DNA of 64,000 nt, taken from Ophioderma brevispina. Lineage: Eukaryota > Echinodermata > Ophiuroidea > Amphilepidida > Ophiodermatidae. The translations under genes were made by a program, and so were the position numbers. The notes beneath the pieces are model-generated. The model was not told the DNA's origin. It searched no databases and saw nothing but the letters and a program-made list of their open reading frames with translations. This document shows positions 49,932 to 62,512 of this stretch, in pieces (position 1 is the stretch's first letter; each line of letters opens with the position of its first letter). The stretch lies in contig JAMKCH010007122.1 in NCBI GenBank assembly GCA_023653785.1, positions 1 through 64,000 on the forward strand, given 5' to 3'.

Positions 49932-50772
49932 TATGGATGTGGAATAACTTGACCGACATGGAGTTTTTGCTGTATTGAAGGCTGAAGAGCCTTGTCCTAA
50001 CACTTTTCATGACAATTGAAAATGGATGACAGTGCTAATTACGTAATGGTTGTGATGAACATGGCTAAATAGTTATGCAACACAAATATTTTTGTGGTAA
50101 GTAAACTGATGAACAGTGTGAGATAGATGTATTTTCAGTGTTTTTTAATCCACTTTATTATCATACGTTAGTCTGTATATTGAAATTGGTCTCTTTTAAA
50201 AATCCAAAAATGTGCCTCAAAGACAGTAAGTGTGCACGTAGTGGGGGTAGGTACGGCCTTTTGCATGTGAAGAAAAATTGGAACTTCTGTCACCGTTTGG
50301 ATAGAAGGAGTGGTGTTTGACGCTAAATTGGATAGTGATGTATTGAAGTCTTCTCCAGGGCCGAAAGGCTTTTTTGTTTTTTTTGTGAACGAAAAATGTG
50401 TAATTTTGGACGATTTTGTGAGGCAAGTGGTTTCAAGAAATTTAGTGTTTTGGGTTTCGTCCTCCGAACTGGCCATGTGGAATAGTCCATGTTCGTAAAT
50501 ATGGGTTACCTTAGTAACGTGGTGATGTGTACGTTTATTTGTGGAAATAAAGGGCCTGTATATTTTTACTGATGGTGAAATTATCCATAGAGATTGTAAT
50601 GTTTTATTCTTTTATAGGCTATAGGAAAAAATAGTTCATGATGTAGCGTTTGAGTAATTTGGTTCGCTTTTAGTCTCGGTAAATATTATCTTTCTGGTAT
50701 TAGTGGTCGTGTCAATTTGTCTTCCATAAGCTTGTGAGCAATGTGAGTCAATTACACACTCTTATGACAAGA

Positions 50773-50857
50773 TCTTCAGTGGCGCAGCGGTTTTAGGCGC
50801 TTATGCACATGTGTTATTTTTCCCCCGTCGTTCCAGGGTTCGAAATCGGTCAGACGC
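50773..50857 (+). repeat. tRNA-like SINE head
   Basis: An A box TGGCGCAGCGG (50780-50790) matches the pol III consensus. A B-box-like GGTTCGAAATC (50837-50847) carries one extra A. The order resembles the leucine/serine tRNA class. It is followed by a T-rich stretch. Confidence 0.5.
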
Positions 50858-51034
50858 AAGTTGATTTTTTTTTTATTGTTGTTATTTAGGTTTGTTCTTG
50901 TTTTGAGCATGTTTTTACCAGAAAAGATGTGGGCCGTTTTTTGCTTTTTTCTCCTTTTCCCCGAACTTTTTTCTTCTTTTTTAACACCTACACAGCTTAA
51001 AGTGAATCACGAAGTTGGGAATAAGTCAAATGAA

Positions 51035-51375
51035 CAAATACAATGAAAAAATAAATTTAAACATACATACATACAAAATAAAAATTCAAAGAATTAATTG
51101 AATATGAGTGAAAAAAGAAACGCTAACAGACAAACAAAAAGAAAAGACAATAACAAATAAGAATTTAAAAAAAAACATATTAAATTAAAATTAATTCAAA
51201 ATACATAAAATAATATAAGCAACTTAAATTAAAATAAAATTAATACCAAAAGTTTATAACAAAAATATGTACAAAATAACAAAAATGCAATCTAAATGAA
51301 AATACAGCAAAAGCAATGTACTTAAAATGAAAATGCACTAATAACATAAAAATCTTAAAATAATAAAAACTAAGA
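51035..51375. repeat. Very AT-rich block
   Basis: A-rich plus strand with ATAC and AAATTAAAAT words and almost no G. A similar block lies at about 52085-52490. The two bracket a LINE fragment. Confidence 0.7.
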
Positions 51376-51654
51376 TAATTGATCATAATTTCTCTTATTT
51401 CCATATCATCGACATTTATCATGATTACAAGACAAAGGACTTGAGAAATAATACAATATATAGCGGAGTGACCAAAAGCCAAAGTTGTCCAGACGATGGC
51501 ACCTCCGTTCATAAAAGTAAATACATAATTACAAAAATAAAAACTACAAAAATTTGCGACAACAGTTTAGGTAGCGTATTTACTACCCAGTTAATGAATC
51601 AAACCAACACTGCAACAAAATTAAAGTTTGATCTATGTTATCGAATATCAGCAT

Positions 51655-51885
51655 GATCTTTTCTGCTTTTTAAACGCATACATGTTTTTTTATAACACTT
51701 TTAATATTCGGTGAAATTTCATTCCAGTATTGTGGGCCCATTGTTCTTATCCCTCTTGATGAAAACAAATGGTTTACAATGTCTAACATAAAACTCATCT
51801 GTGCTTTTCGTGTTACGACTGTTTCCATAATTAAAGTATTAAAAGACCTTTGGAAGTTGTGTGAAACAAAATTGTACATTAACAC
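51655..51885 (-). mobile_element. Probable LINE reverse-transcriptase C-terminal fragment
   Basis: Minus-strand frame with MYNFVSHN, a TRKAQ segment and IRTMGPQYWNEISPNIKSV. This resembles the closing block of many non-LTR polymerases (MYKxxxxxLP...NTR...GPxxWNxLPxxIK). Residues just upstream continue in another frame (TQLPKVF). Short and without catalytic motifs, so moderate confidence. Confidence 0.5.
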
Positions 51886-52664
51886 CCATATTCAAGTTTG
51901 TATAACAGAAAATCATAAGCAAAAATAAAATAAAAAAAAAAATTATAAAATTTAGTTGGAAGCATATGAAAAATAACCAAATACCCTTGATAAAATCCGA
52001 AAAGCAGGGTTTTGTTGAGGAAGATGTGCGTGGTATTATTAACATACTAATCAAATAACGAGTAATATAACTAAACACTGAAACTTGAGCATAAATACGA
52101 TCAACGTTAGTCATTAAAGTTTTAAAAGCATTAATAAATAATAAAATATCGAATACGAACAAAAATTAATGAAACATAAAGTAAGCATTTAAAATGGGCA
52201 AAATATAGACAAAATATTAACACTAAAAAGTAATACTAATTAATTAAAGAATAAAACCTGATATTCAAAATGAAAAAAAATGACAAATACATTTTAAAAA
52301 AATACGAGAAAAATGTTTTTTAAACAATTATAAAAATAAAAAAATAGAAATGTGACCAATAGTGACCCAAAATAAATAAGCTTTTACAAATTCATAAAAT
52401 ATAGAAAAAGTGGAGAACATGGTTTTAAACACAAAATATACAGTTTTATAAAAATATTCAAAAAAACATTTTTTTTCCAGTTTTTTTTTCATTTTTCAAT
52501 TTGGTGATAATGAGAACCTGAATTGGTGGGGAAGGGTTGTGGTGGGGGAAGGGGTGATTGACAAATACTGTTGTATAATGTGGGCCCGGCGTTGATGAAA
52601 GAAACGCCGGGGTAGTTGGGAAAGGAACTCTGGGAGTTGAGAAGGAAATCTTGGCAGAGTTTCA

Positions 52665-52735
52665 TGGTCTGCAAATGAGGTAATTGCCATTATATTCCGT
52701 CAAGCGCTTATGCCCAATATCATATAGCGCATGCG
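52665..52735. mobile_element. Degraded relative of hairpin MITE B
   Basis: GCAAATGAGGTAATTG.CATTATATTCCGTCAA followed by CATATAGCGCATGCGGATCA corresponds to the inner arm and apex of the 40925 element. Only one arm is preserved. Confidence 0.5.
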
Positions 52736-54029
52736 GATCATTTAAATACAAAACAAACATGGTAGTTTGGGGATGGGTATAGGTGTGAAGGTATTGTAGA
52801 AATGTGCACATGGGGTAGTTTAAAGAGGACCTGGGTATTGGGAAGGGGCCACCTTTGGTAGATGAGAGGGCGATCTGGGTTAAGTGTGGGAAAGGACACT
52901 AGTGACATCCTTGGAGGGCTCCCCAGTCATTTGTGAACGGGGTCTTGGATGTTCGAATTGACGAAAAGACCTTGGGACTTTGGGGAAGCTAGTAAGGGGG
53001 CCCTGTTAAGTTGCAAAGGGTCCCTGTGGTCGGTAGTCAGGCGGGACCCTAGGTGGTGACAAGTGTACAAACGCTACAGGTTACGTCTGATAAGGTCCGC
53101 ACGGAACCAAACAACCCTAACCTCGATACCCCTCCGCTCGAAACCGCGAAGCCGAGAACCGCGAATTCTAGTATTGGATCTGTACAAGGTTCTCTTTCCA
53201 CGTGTTTAAGTGGGGTCAATATCAACCCGTTGGGCGAACTGCCAGCAGTGCCCGGTAGCATATTCAGAAATATTGACAATTCTTGACAGCTGACATCAGT
53301 TATGATGGTCGACTATAGGTATAAACTTGAACTAAGTATAGTGAACTTGAGTTAAGCTTACGACACCACTATTATACCATAGCAGTTTCAATACAAGTCA
53401 CCTACTCTCGCATTTTTTTGTTTGGAATGTAATTTCTCTCAATTCTTGGCTTATTTTCGGACGTTTTAAATAATTTTGCCATTGCGCGGGGCATACATTG
53501 TTGCCCAGCACCAAATTTTTTTCTTGTTAGTTCTGGCTGTTTCTCCGAAATATCCCCATGCTGACCAGGAAGGCTTCACCATCGAGCGCGTCTCGCTTCT
53601 TTGGCATGCTCCTAGTTTTTTACATGTACCGAGTAAGCGAGCCCATTCTAGGGCTAGCCAATCGTGTGAATGGTCGATACGGAATAAACCTATAAACCCA
53701 TCCAAATGGACTACATATTGATGATTTCGTGCCGAATTCCACGAGTAACCCAATTTCGGCACATTGTGTATCAGACCCCCCTTTGCAGTAACCATGGTAA
53801 CCAAAGAGGTACTGAAGTGTTTAGTCACCCAGTGCAGTGTAAATCCTAATTTAAAATCTCTATTACAGAAATGACCCAAGCCTGCAAATGCCATCTTCGA
53901 GGACATCGGATATTATATTGCTATCATGCCGGTGGTTGTTATCACGGTGATTTCGACAGATTCTTCCGGCGTTAGGCTAAAATTGACCGTTTGCTCAACA
54001 AGGCCGAATGTGCCAACTTCTCTCTCGCT
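52736..54029. other. No recognised gene; unassigned open frames
   Basis: A 77-codon plus-strand frame at 53053-53286 (Ser/Thr/Pro/Asn-rich) and a 146-codon minus-strand frame at 53466-53906 have no motif I can name. G-rich spacer at 52700-53050. Confidence 0.3.
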
Positions 54030-54300
54030 TTAACACCTCACATACATATATTGCACATACACATTATAATAGACATAAACAGTTTTTCATATTATAACCA
54101 GTACGGTGTTAATATATACACATACACACACGTAAATACATATACAGTATAATGTACAATATTATACTATATAATTTTAAACATGTAGATATACATATTA
54201 GACATATGTATGCAATGTGGCATATACAAATACACACTTAACACACACACACCATATTGAGTACATACACATATGAAAATAATACAAGGTATATAAATTA
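54030..54300. repeat. ACATAT-rich imperfect microsatellite
   Basis: Repeated CATACACA, ACATATA and TATACAC words with little G. Confidence 0.75.
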
Positions 54301-54335
54301 TCTTAAAAAATTTTTATAGCTCCTAGTATTTTTAC

Positions 54336-54671
54336 CTTTCTGTTTTTCCTGAATCATTGATCATCAATTCTGGACGTCGCACAGCATGGTTACTGAATGC
54401 TTCTTTGATAGACTGAAAATCGTTAGGAAGACTCGAGTGACCACATAAATTCAACGCATATATATTACCATACGTAGTTTTCAATTGACCAAGAAACTCG
54501 TATGCTGGCAACTTGGATCTATAGAGTGACCACATAATCCATGGAAGACTGCCAACTATTGGGAAATTCCAGGGCGTCGGTGGATAGTTTCTTGTTTTGG
54601 CTCGATTCCATAACCCGTGGATGTCCAGCTACAATTACAAGTAACAGAAGACATTGGCCTACCGAAAACAT
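54336..54671 (-). pseudogene. Cytochrome P450 (CYP2-like), first coding exon with a frame break
   Basis: On the minus strand a start at 54671 gives a hydrophobic N-terminal anchor (MFSVGQCLLLLVIVAG). In the next frame the protein continues with the proline-rich hinge NYPPTPWNFPIVGSLP (from 54589). It then runs through LKTTYGNIYALNL, NDFQSIKEAF and RRPELMIND, all in the order of CYP2 N-termini. The exon ends at a GAAAG|GTAAAA donor (last exon base 54336). Anchor and hinge are one frame apart, so an indel lies between about 54620 and 54600. Residues before NDFQSIKEAF and before RRPEL are a few fewer than usual. It could pair with the terminal exon at 42265-42443 as ends of a 12.4 kb gene, but no middle exon was found, so they may come from different P450 copies. 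The frame break may be a sequencing error. Confidence 0.75.
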
Positions 54672-55194
54672 TTCTCTCCATCTCTCGGAAATCAAATTGA
54701 AAACAGTTGCAATGTGTCGACTTAGCTTCATGTTACTGGTAGAGACAAATTCACCGAAAGAAACCATGCGCACTTTTTCATGGAATCCTATACCAGGACT
54801 TGCGGCTAATCAGCTACACGCACTGCACTGAGGCTATGTCCTCTACTGCTCAAAAAATGAGTATGGGGGTGGTGGGGGGTGTGGGGGGCAAAATAGCACT
54901 TCTACAAACAGACATGCCACTAACATTTCCAAACACACAATGGAAGTAGGTGACGAAATCTAACCTTGAATATGCATAGAGAATAATCATTGAGATAACC
55001 TTGTATAGCCAGCGGCACCATTTAGAAACTGTAAGGTGTCCCCCGGTGTGTCGCCAATAGGAGGCCAAATTGTTTCTAAATCAGTGAGTTTCAACGCCAA
55101 CATGAGGGTGGCAACGATAGATTTTCGATGCACCCAAATATTGTGTTCGTACTAGTAATTCACACTATACTAGAACTCATAATTTCTTACCTTG

Positions 55195-55450
55195 TATTGG
55201 CTACAGAAATGCCTTAAAAGACGAGAAAAAAGGGTAATTCTTATTTAGCGGAATTTTTTGTATTCTTTTGCTCCTATACTAAATTAGAATTTCACAATTT
55301 TTGTGCCAAAGAACCATTTCTTCAAGCTTAATCCTTTCAGTGGGGTTAATTTTTGATGGAAAGCTTTACATCAGGGCCAAAAATCAGTAGTTTCGATTTT
55401 TTAGGGACACCTTTATATGTGAAATCTCTCGTTTGCAACCTTTTAATGTA
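55195..55450 (+). repeat. Dispersed repeat, GGGACACCT family copy 3
   Basis: GGCTACAGAAATG, TTGCTCCTATA, AATTTCACAATTTT, AAGCTTAATCCTTTCAG and TTTTTTAGGGACACCT in the same order as 40100-40330. Confidence 0.75.
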
Positions 55451-55543
55451 TACAAGAAAGCAATAAAATCGCTGTGACCTCAATAGTTTTGGAAGTTTTT
55501 TCATTAAAAGGACAAATAGGACCAAAATACGTAGTTCTTAGTA

Positions 55544-55984
55544 TTTTATGTTGTAAAATACTGGTATTTTACAGCCCAATACACACATGGGTCGTGGTCT
55601 TTTCGAATTGTCCTGATTTAGTTTTATAGAAATCATGTATTTTGTTTGCGGAATGTCAAGTCACATACCTAGGTTTCATCTAAATGGATGTGAAAGGGTG
55701 TTTTATGTTGTAAAATACTGTCCTTTTACAGCCCACTTTATACCACATGGGTCGCGGTCGTTTCGGATTTGTCCTGATTTAGTTATTAGAAAATAAGTAT
55801 TATTGTTGCGGAATGGCAAGTCCATAACCTAGTTTCAATAATATGGGTGAAGGGTGATTTTAGGTTGTGCCCAATTACACACAGGGGTCGTGGTCTTTTC
55901 GCGATTTGTCTGATTTAGTTATTATGTATTATTTTTTGGTTGCTGATGTCAAGGTTTCATCTAAACATGGTGTGAACAGGGTGA
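55544..55984. repeat. Tandem repeat, period 157 bp, 2.8 copies
   Basis: Units start TTTTATGTTGTAAAATACTG at 55544 and 55701 and, shortened, at 55858. Each holds CATGGGTCG.GGTC.TTTC, TGTCCTGATTTAGTT and a GGTG(A)A(A)GGGTG end. The third unit is about 127 bases and lacks part of the start. Confidence 0.9.
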
Positions 55985-57880
55985 TGGGGCATTTTAAAAG
56001 CACGATCATGTGGAAATTTACAAAGAAGTTGTACGTATATTAATGTTTATGAAGTGAAGACAACAGAAAATGTATAACCTTAAATCCAATAGTCAATCAC
56101 GAACCCGGGGGGGGGGGGGTGGGGTCTTAATTTTGTTTGGGTAGACATGTGCGGCCGGGGGTTGCAACACTACTCCGAAAAAAAGGATACTAAAAAATTG
56201 ATGATTAACACGCCAGTCCGCAAAATTTCGCCTTATTATTCTTTTAATTTAGGGAGAGTGTTAATAAATTCTATGGTGGGGGTTGACAAATACAGGCCCG
56301 TTGGGATCAAAAAATATTTTAGGTCCCAAAAAAGGGGGATCAAAGAATTTCCATGTCAGTAGAAGGGGGATAAAAAAAAAGAAAGATTATTTTGCGCCAT
56401 CAAATCATCGCTCTTACCAAGGTATATATTTGTTATTATCCCATTTGCAAATTAAATTTGGAATACCAACTTTCATAAAAAAATGTTGTGCTTGAAAATG
56501 TAATATTGCATTTTGTATGAGTAAAAATGGGTATAGTACCAAAATGTGAACAGTGCACGGGTTTCCGCGAAGAAGAAGACACACCACCCATGCAGTTTTG
56601 TTTAAATATATAGAATAGTCCTTTTACCTCACCTGTTCAGGGTCCACCTCCTGAAACAAAGGGATGGGAATCGCATGATGAAAAAAAGTTTTTTTAACCC
56701 TAACCTGACAAAAAAAGTTGAGGCGCCCCCGCCCGTCCAGACCATGATTTCCGGCAAAAATTTATTACTGGCACCGTGATATGTGAACGACGGTGTGTGA
56801 AGAGATAAATATTCGAACCCTTAAATTGTTACCAAAGGTTGTGATAGTGCCGGGATGTATGTGACAGTGTATTATGCATGGAATGATCACACTTACACAG
56901 GATATGGCAAGGTTGATGCATGCATGGTTGGGATAAACATTTTCACAGTTTTATTTTTAGTTATGATTTTAAACTGTGCTTTCGGAAATATTTTGATTGC
57001 AGTGATTCAGGGCTATAGCTTTATAGTCCGAATACTTGCTGTAAACAGTGCCGTTTAGTTTAAAGCGTAAGGGGTCAAGCTGGCTAATAATTCCGGTATG
57101 CGTACCTACCCAAATAGAAAAGGCCAACTCGACCCAATGGGACCACCTAGTTTAACGGAATTTGGGTGGGTAGGTACGATGGTCACAGTCGGCCAAATCT
57201 ACTCTTTCGCTGTCAAGCAAATCACATGCACATTTATAAATCTCTATCAATTATGGTAATGATTTTCAAGTGTACATAACATTGAGGAATATCAGGCCAA
57301 GTCCTCCTGTACTTGGCGAAATAGCACTTGCAATACAGCCACTTACCTAAAACTATTGTGTTTATGAGCATTACATCTTTGTATGGAGTACTTTTTGATA
57401 ATTAGGCATTCATACAATTTCCCTGATACACTCACAACTATTTCTATTTTGTGAATGAAAAATACAATTATAATTAATTTTATTCTTCCTCATGTGATCT
57501 GTGGGTAACTCTGATCAGGGAAGTGCGCGACCGCCGCATAGCTTGTATGCACACACAGTTCCCACCACAATGATGTGTAATACACCATATGATGTACCGA
57601 TACGGCGGTGAAATGTTGTAAGGACTCAGGGCCAAGGACTTGGGAAGAAGGACACCCATATTGCCGTTGCCTGCCAAGTACCCTTTGCCATATGCATAAA
57701 AATGTTCAGCATATCAGTACGTGGTTATAGGCCTACACGGCTATGCACGGGAATGCTTCAGTGCGATGCACTTGGTTTCGAGTGGTGTTTTGATTGTTTT
57801 ACCTTTTTAAAAATAATTAACATTATTATATATATTTTAACTAGCACAGTCTTTTCGTCTCTCTTGCCATATTTTTAGGC
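55985..57880. other. No recognised gene; one hairpin
   Basis: A G run at about 56107-56120. CGTACCTACCCAAAT (from 57101) pairs with ATTTGGGTGGGTAGGTACG (to 57178) with a 4-base bulge, probably a small foldback element. A 67-codon frame at 56855-57058 contains a hydrophobic stretch with GNILIAVI, reminiscent of a GPCR TM1 but with no further support. Confidence 0.4.
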
Positions 57881-59625
57881 GTATGGCAATTTTGTGACCC
57901 GGGTCACGGTGAATACCCTATGTGACCCACCCCAATCGGGAACTAATGTCTCGATTGAGTACTATTCCGATTAGGTCGATTGTCGTGGCGATATCGTTAA
58001 ATGTTAGTCTCGTTCACAATCAAGTCTTCTGTAGTATTATAATATTGAAACGCTAAAATTATATCGTCGTCATATTGAACATGTGAGTGGGCAATAAGAA
58101 ATACATCTATATGAGACTAAACTTTCGCGCGTAATCATCATTCATTAATGGCGGGGAAGTCAACGCCGCTGTACCGGGATGTGAGTGAGTCATTTGCCCA
58201 GTCATTGGTCTGTTTGTTGTGTGAGTATTGAGGTATGTTATCACATTTTCTTCCGATAAATTAAAATTCGTTTCCCTTGTGTGTTTTTAAGTTGAAATTG
58301 TTAGATCAACAAGAAGGGTATTAATTCATACAGGTCGAATCAAAATTCTGCAGCCGCCCTTGGAGGCCCTTGGCCGTTGATTTGATCGACTGCAAATTTT
58401 CCGTTTCCAAGAGGTAAGGGGGACAAGGCTATGATGTTTCGAGCTGCACTTGGCTACACGATTACATTGTTTGTCGTGGCTACAAATAGTTTTTTTGTTT
58501 GTTTGTTTTTAAATTTTAGTCAAAAATCGGCTTATGAAAATAAAATGGCATATGTCCAAATACTGTACTGCCCGCTGTACTATAGATAGGGACAGGTATG
58601 CATCTCATCTGTTAGCTTGTGTGCAATTTTGGCCCGATAAATAGGCCTGGGACCCATATGGTCCAGGACCATATTTGCATATGGTCTGGGCGCTAAGATT
58701 AAATCTTGGGGAAAATTATTAAGTCAAACCGGCTCCGGAGCATATTTCTATATGCTCCTGGGAGCAGCAGTGCATTTAAATATGCTTCAGGAGCATATAT
58801 GCTATTATGCTCATGGAGCATAAAATAATCTGGAAAAAATATTCAAGTCCAATTACGCTCAGGAGCATATTGCCATATGCTCCACTGGGGCATGTGCATT
58901 CAAATTTCAATTCTCCAGGACACAATGCGTCAAGGACCATAATAATTGGGCCATTTCAGGTCATAACATTTCCCATTGATTATTTGAAAAAAACAATAAA
59001 ATACAAAGGTCAAAATTGAGCATTATCAGGAAAGCGGTATGTATGCACTTGGTTTTTTTTCCATTGAATGAAAACTTATTCATAGCATGGTTAGAGCTTT
59101 TTAACATTCTCGGAATTTCCTATAATAATCCCCTTAAATTTCATTCTTTTGAAAGAATTATTGTTAAATGAGGCAAAATTGCAAACAGCTTCGCTGGACC
59201 CAGGTAAAATATGTCCAATTAACAACCCCCCCGGAACCCCATTAAAGCAGTTTTCCAATTAAATTGATTCAAGTAGTTAATGTTTTCTATTATATAAGAA
59301 AAATTATGCTTATGGCCCCTTGAAACTAAATAGATAATAGTTAAAGCCCGAATGAATAGTTTTAACAGGCATCTGGGCCAAGTGTAAAAAGTTAATGTCT
59401 AAATAATAAGCTTAATTCATATGCGTGTAAAATATAGTTATGAAAGTTACCCAATCTGCGTAAAATGTGTTTTCCGATGGCTAATTTTGATTGTATACCG
59501 ATCAACCCTAGTGCACAGACTACATCCCGTTAGCTACCAACCCGGGCTAATCGAGAATTTTAATGTCTCGATTGGGTGGTCACATAGGGTAGGTCACAGT
59601 GACCCGGTCACAAAATGGCCATACC
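57881..59625. mobile_element. Non-autonomous DNA transposon, 1.75 kb, TIRs about 75 bp
   Basis: The left end GTATGGCAATTTTGTGACCC and the right end in reverse complement GTATGGCCATTTTGTGACCG continue to match through TACCCTATGTGACC, CCCAATCG and TGTCTCGATT-like segments. No transposase frame inside. The interior holds the GGAGCATAT repeat described separately. No certain target-site duplication. Confidence 0.75.
58655..58920. repeat. GGAGCATAT palindromic tandem repeat
   Basis: Two units of about 125 bp share GGGGAAAATTATTAAGTC / GGAAAAAATATTCAAGTCC-like starts, then CGGAGCATATTTCTATATGC or its variant, and a GCA.TGCATTTAAAT end. Short palindromes of the type GGAGCATAT...ATATGCTCC or GACCATAT...ATATGGTC occur five or six times. 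Confidence 0.75.
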
Positions 59626-59717
59626 GATATTTAAGGGGTGTCATGTTACGTTGTAATCATAATAAGGTTTTATAATGTAGCATTTGATGTGCAATCTTGA
59701 GGGTGTGAATTAGATGT

Positions 59718-59890
59718 TAGGGTGTGAGTGTGGTGTGTGTGAGTGTGTTCGTGTGTGTGTGTGTGTTTTTTAATTTGTCTTTTTTTGTTATTGTGTGTTG
59801 GTGTTAGTGGGTGACATATTTGCATGTGAATGTTATGGTAAGTGTTTGTGAGTGGTGTGTTTGTGTGTTATGGGTGTGTTTTGAGGTGTG
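59718..59890. repeat. (GT)n microsatellite and TG-rich tail
   Basis: GT dinucleotide runs to 59766 followed by imperfect TG-rich sequence. The hydrophobic open frame starting here is a by-product of this composition. Confidence 0.85.
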
Positions 59891-61000
59891 TTTGTTTCCC
59901 TATTTGTCGTGTACGATATTTTAAAGGTGCAATGTTTTTTATAATGATGAGTGATGATTTTTTTTTTGAATTTATATATGGTCTTATAATTGATTTTGAT
60001 GTTTTTAAGCTTTTTAAGGTAAAATCAATACGCAAAATAGCTGTTTGCTGCTATGTATGCTTTGTTTTAATAAAAACCTGCAAATATATTTTCACTAAAA
60101 ATAGTGTTGAGGAAACACATTCAACCAGACTCTCAAAGGTACATCCATTACCTAGAATCAGGATCGGTACATTTCATAGCGTTAAACTGTTAAATGACCA
60201 TTCACAAGTCAAAACAATTTTCACAAAACAACCTAAAGCAGCTCGACATTACGAGAATTTGGGGAGGTACGCATACGGAATAATTAGCCAGCTCAACTCG
60301 TTTGCACGTACGCGTAACTAAATGCAAAGGCTCGTGTCATTAACAGAGCTTACAAGTAGAGAGAGATATTCACATTTCTGACACTACGTGATTAAAATTA
60401 ACAAAGATTACTCTGGGAATAAAGTCTAAATACAATTTTAATCCCATCACACCCTCCTCAATTTCACCTTCTAGCTCTCTAAATGAACATCGGAATTACT
60501 AAACTGCTCTTCCTAATACACCCACATATATGAATAGGAATTTCGTGCGGTTTGCCAGCTCTCGATTTTGTCATACGAGCTTCCTGTTGGTTTAAGCGGG
60601 GGGGTGGGGGGGTACTCAACACAATGACCATACGGGGATCTTCGCGCAACGTTGGTCCATTTTCAGCTTTCTGTCTCAATGACTCCTTTTTCCATACCAA
60701 TTTTGGTATAGCAAAATGGGAGTTTTTCAAAATTGTCCTCAATTTGTTGGAAAGGTATCCGGATTTCTTCAATCTTCATCTCTGGTATAGCTATTTGTTC
60801 CCTTTTCGGCAAAATTGGTAAAGATATGGGCACGCCGTCTTCATACCCAAACCAAACTTAAGAACCCCCTAAGAGTTTCAATGACTGGTCCAATATAGTA
60901 TCAATCAAAATATTTTTATATCACCATTTAGCAAAATGCAATAAGGAAGATTCCCGTCAGTCTGTTGTATTCTTAGTGTGTGTAGTTTTCAAAAAGGCGA

Positions 61001-61177
61001 ACCGGTGTGAAAGCAGGTATAATCCGGCGGGAGCCACATTCCGGGGCTCCATAGACGATAACGGAATAAAGCGTTGAAACTAATGTTGGCTGAAGAGTCC
61101 ACTGAATCGATGTCCCTATTGTTCACCATTGTTTCCCGGACTGTGATACGCCGACGAAAATTACTTCTACCACCGGT
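61001..61177 (+). mobile_element. MITE, CCGGTGT-family copy 4
   Basis: ACCGGTGTGAAAGC start and CTACCACCGGT end (inverted), with AATCCGGCGGGAGCC, GGGGCTCCATAGACGA, the apical module CGATAACGGAATAAAGCG (61056-61073), AAACTAATGTTGGC and CCCTATTGTTCACCATTG. Apparent open frame over it is also seen in the other copies and is noncoding. Confidence 0.8.
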
Positions 61178-62512
61178 CCAGGTGAATCAGCTGGAAATCA
61201 CAAGTTTTGGAGCTACATATCCATTCTTTGACGGTCTCGTTACCACCATAATAGAATGCCAAATCGTGTACACTCATTTTTCAATGAGAAATGAATTGGG
61301 GCCATGAAGACGAGGTTAAACGAGTTTGGGGTGAAATGCGTACTACACGATTTGGCACTCCACAACTATCTTACTCATGAGACAACATAGGCCATACTGC
61401 CCTGCTAATAAGGATAGTGACGGACAAAGTTAGGCATACTGGTGCAAATCCTGAGAAGTATACAAATGTAAAGGGAAGTCAAACGGCGAAATAATAGAAG
61501 CCAGAACTAAGAAATGTGAAATATCCGGCGCTGTAAATGGCCGTCCAGTCACTCTGTTCTTCACCGTTGAAGGTGGACTTTGAGTCCGGAGGATCATAAC
61601 TTGGGAACTTTTGTTATGTTGCTCCTCATAACATAAGAAAAACTATCCTGAAAAAAAATCAGCTATGACCTATTTATTTCTGTCTATTGGCTACACGAAT
61701 CCTAAATTTCCTGGACTATAAAATAAAATGTGCACAAATGAAGAAACCAACAAAGGTCCCTGTCGTCTGTTTCCTTGGACTGGAGTACACAGAGAACTCC
61801 ATAATAATTATGTAACATTTTGCTTAATTTAGGTAAAGTGCTCTCCACAACCGATTGGGAGTGGATAAATCAGTTAATAATCTCAGTAGTACCTTATTTT
61901 GCTAATTCACTACCTAATTTGCATAATTAGTTCAAAAATTGGATTTCCTGCTAATGTGGAATGAATGATGGTAGGATCATGGTCAACTTCGTGCCGTAAA
62001 TTTTGAAGGTAATTTCAAGTTCAAGCATTGTGCATGGCTTTATGCATCATTGATGCCCTAGTTGTACCTTCCCGTTGGAATTTGTTTCGAAATGTTAAAA
62101 AGGTTTTGTTTCTTAGACATTTAGCCCCAAATATTTTGCTCTAAACAAAAAAATCCTGCCTCCTGGTCCATTAATAGCTCTTTAATCAGAGGCGATCGTA
62201 ACCCGACAAAAATATTTTCCCGAGAACCAATAATAGCTTTCTGGAGAGAAAAGCTGAGAAACAAATATCAAAGACTCAATGGTGAATGGTGTTCAAACCC
62301 CATTCTTGAACAAAATGAAACACTAGTAGGCCTACACTATATGAAAATGAAGCACAGACAATATACTGACTGGTAATTGACCTCTACGGTAATCCCAAGG
62401 TTTCCTGTAGCGGTTTCGATTGTCCAGAGGGTATGCCTTGGGCGCCTGTTATTAAAGAAAACTCATTTGGGGATTAATTAAACTCAGCTTATCATAATGA
62501 AGTTAAAGAGAC
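61178..62512. other. No recognisable gene
   Basis: No coding or repeat signal I can support. Confidence 0.4.

Noticed and set aside
53053..53286. 77-codon plus-strand frame, polar composition, with an upstream CCCTAG that could be a splice acceptor
   Set aside because: No motif, no ATG start and an equally open minus-strand frame.
53466..53906. 146-codon minus-strand frame
   Set aside because: The longest clean frame outside low complexity on that strand, but no domain or motif recognised and no splice or start context to support it.
56855..57058. Hydrophobic frame with GNILIAVI, like a receptor TM1
   Set aside because: No further receptor segments follow.
59985..60321. C-terminal part of a 159-codon frame with THSTRLSKVHPLPRIRIG, like a LINE polymerase end
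   Set aside because: Resemblance limited to one short pattern; the expected W-N-x-L-P block is absent.
61074..61307. Frame starting MKLMLAEESTESM, similar to a minus-strand frame at 26604-26816
   Set aside because: The similarity comes from both lying on copies of the same noncoding MITE family.
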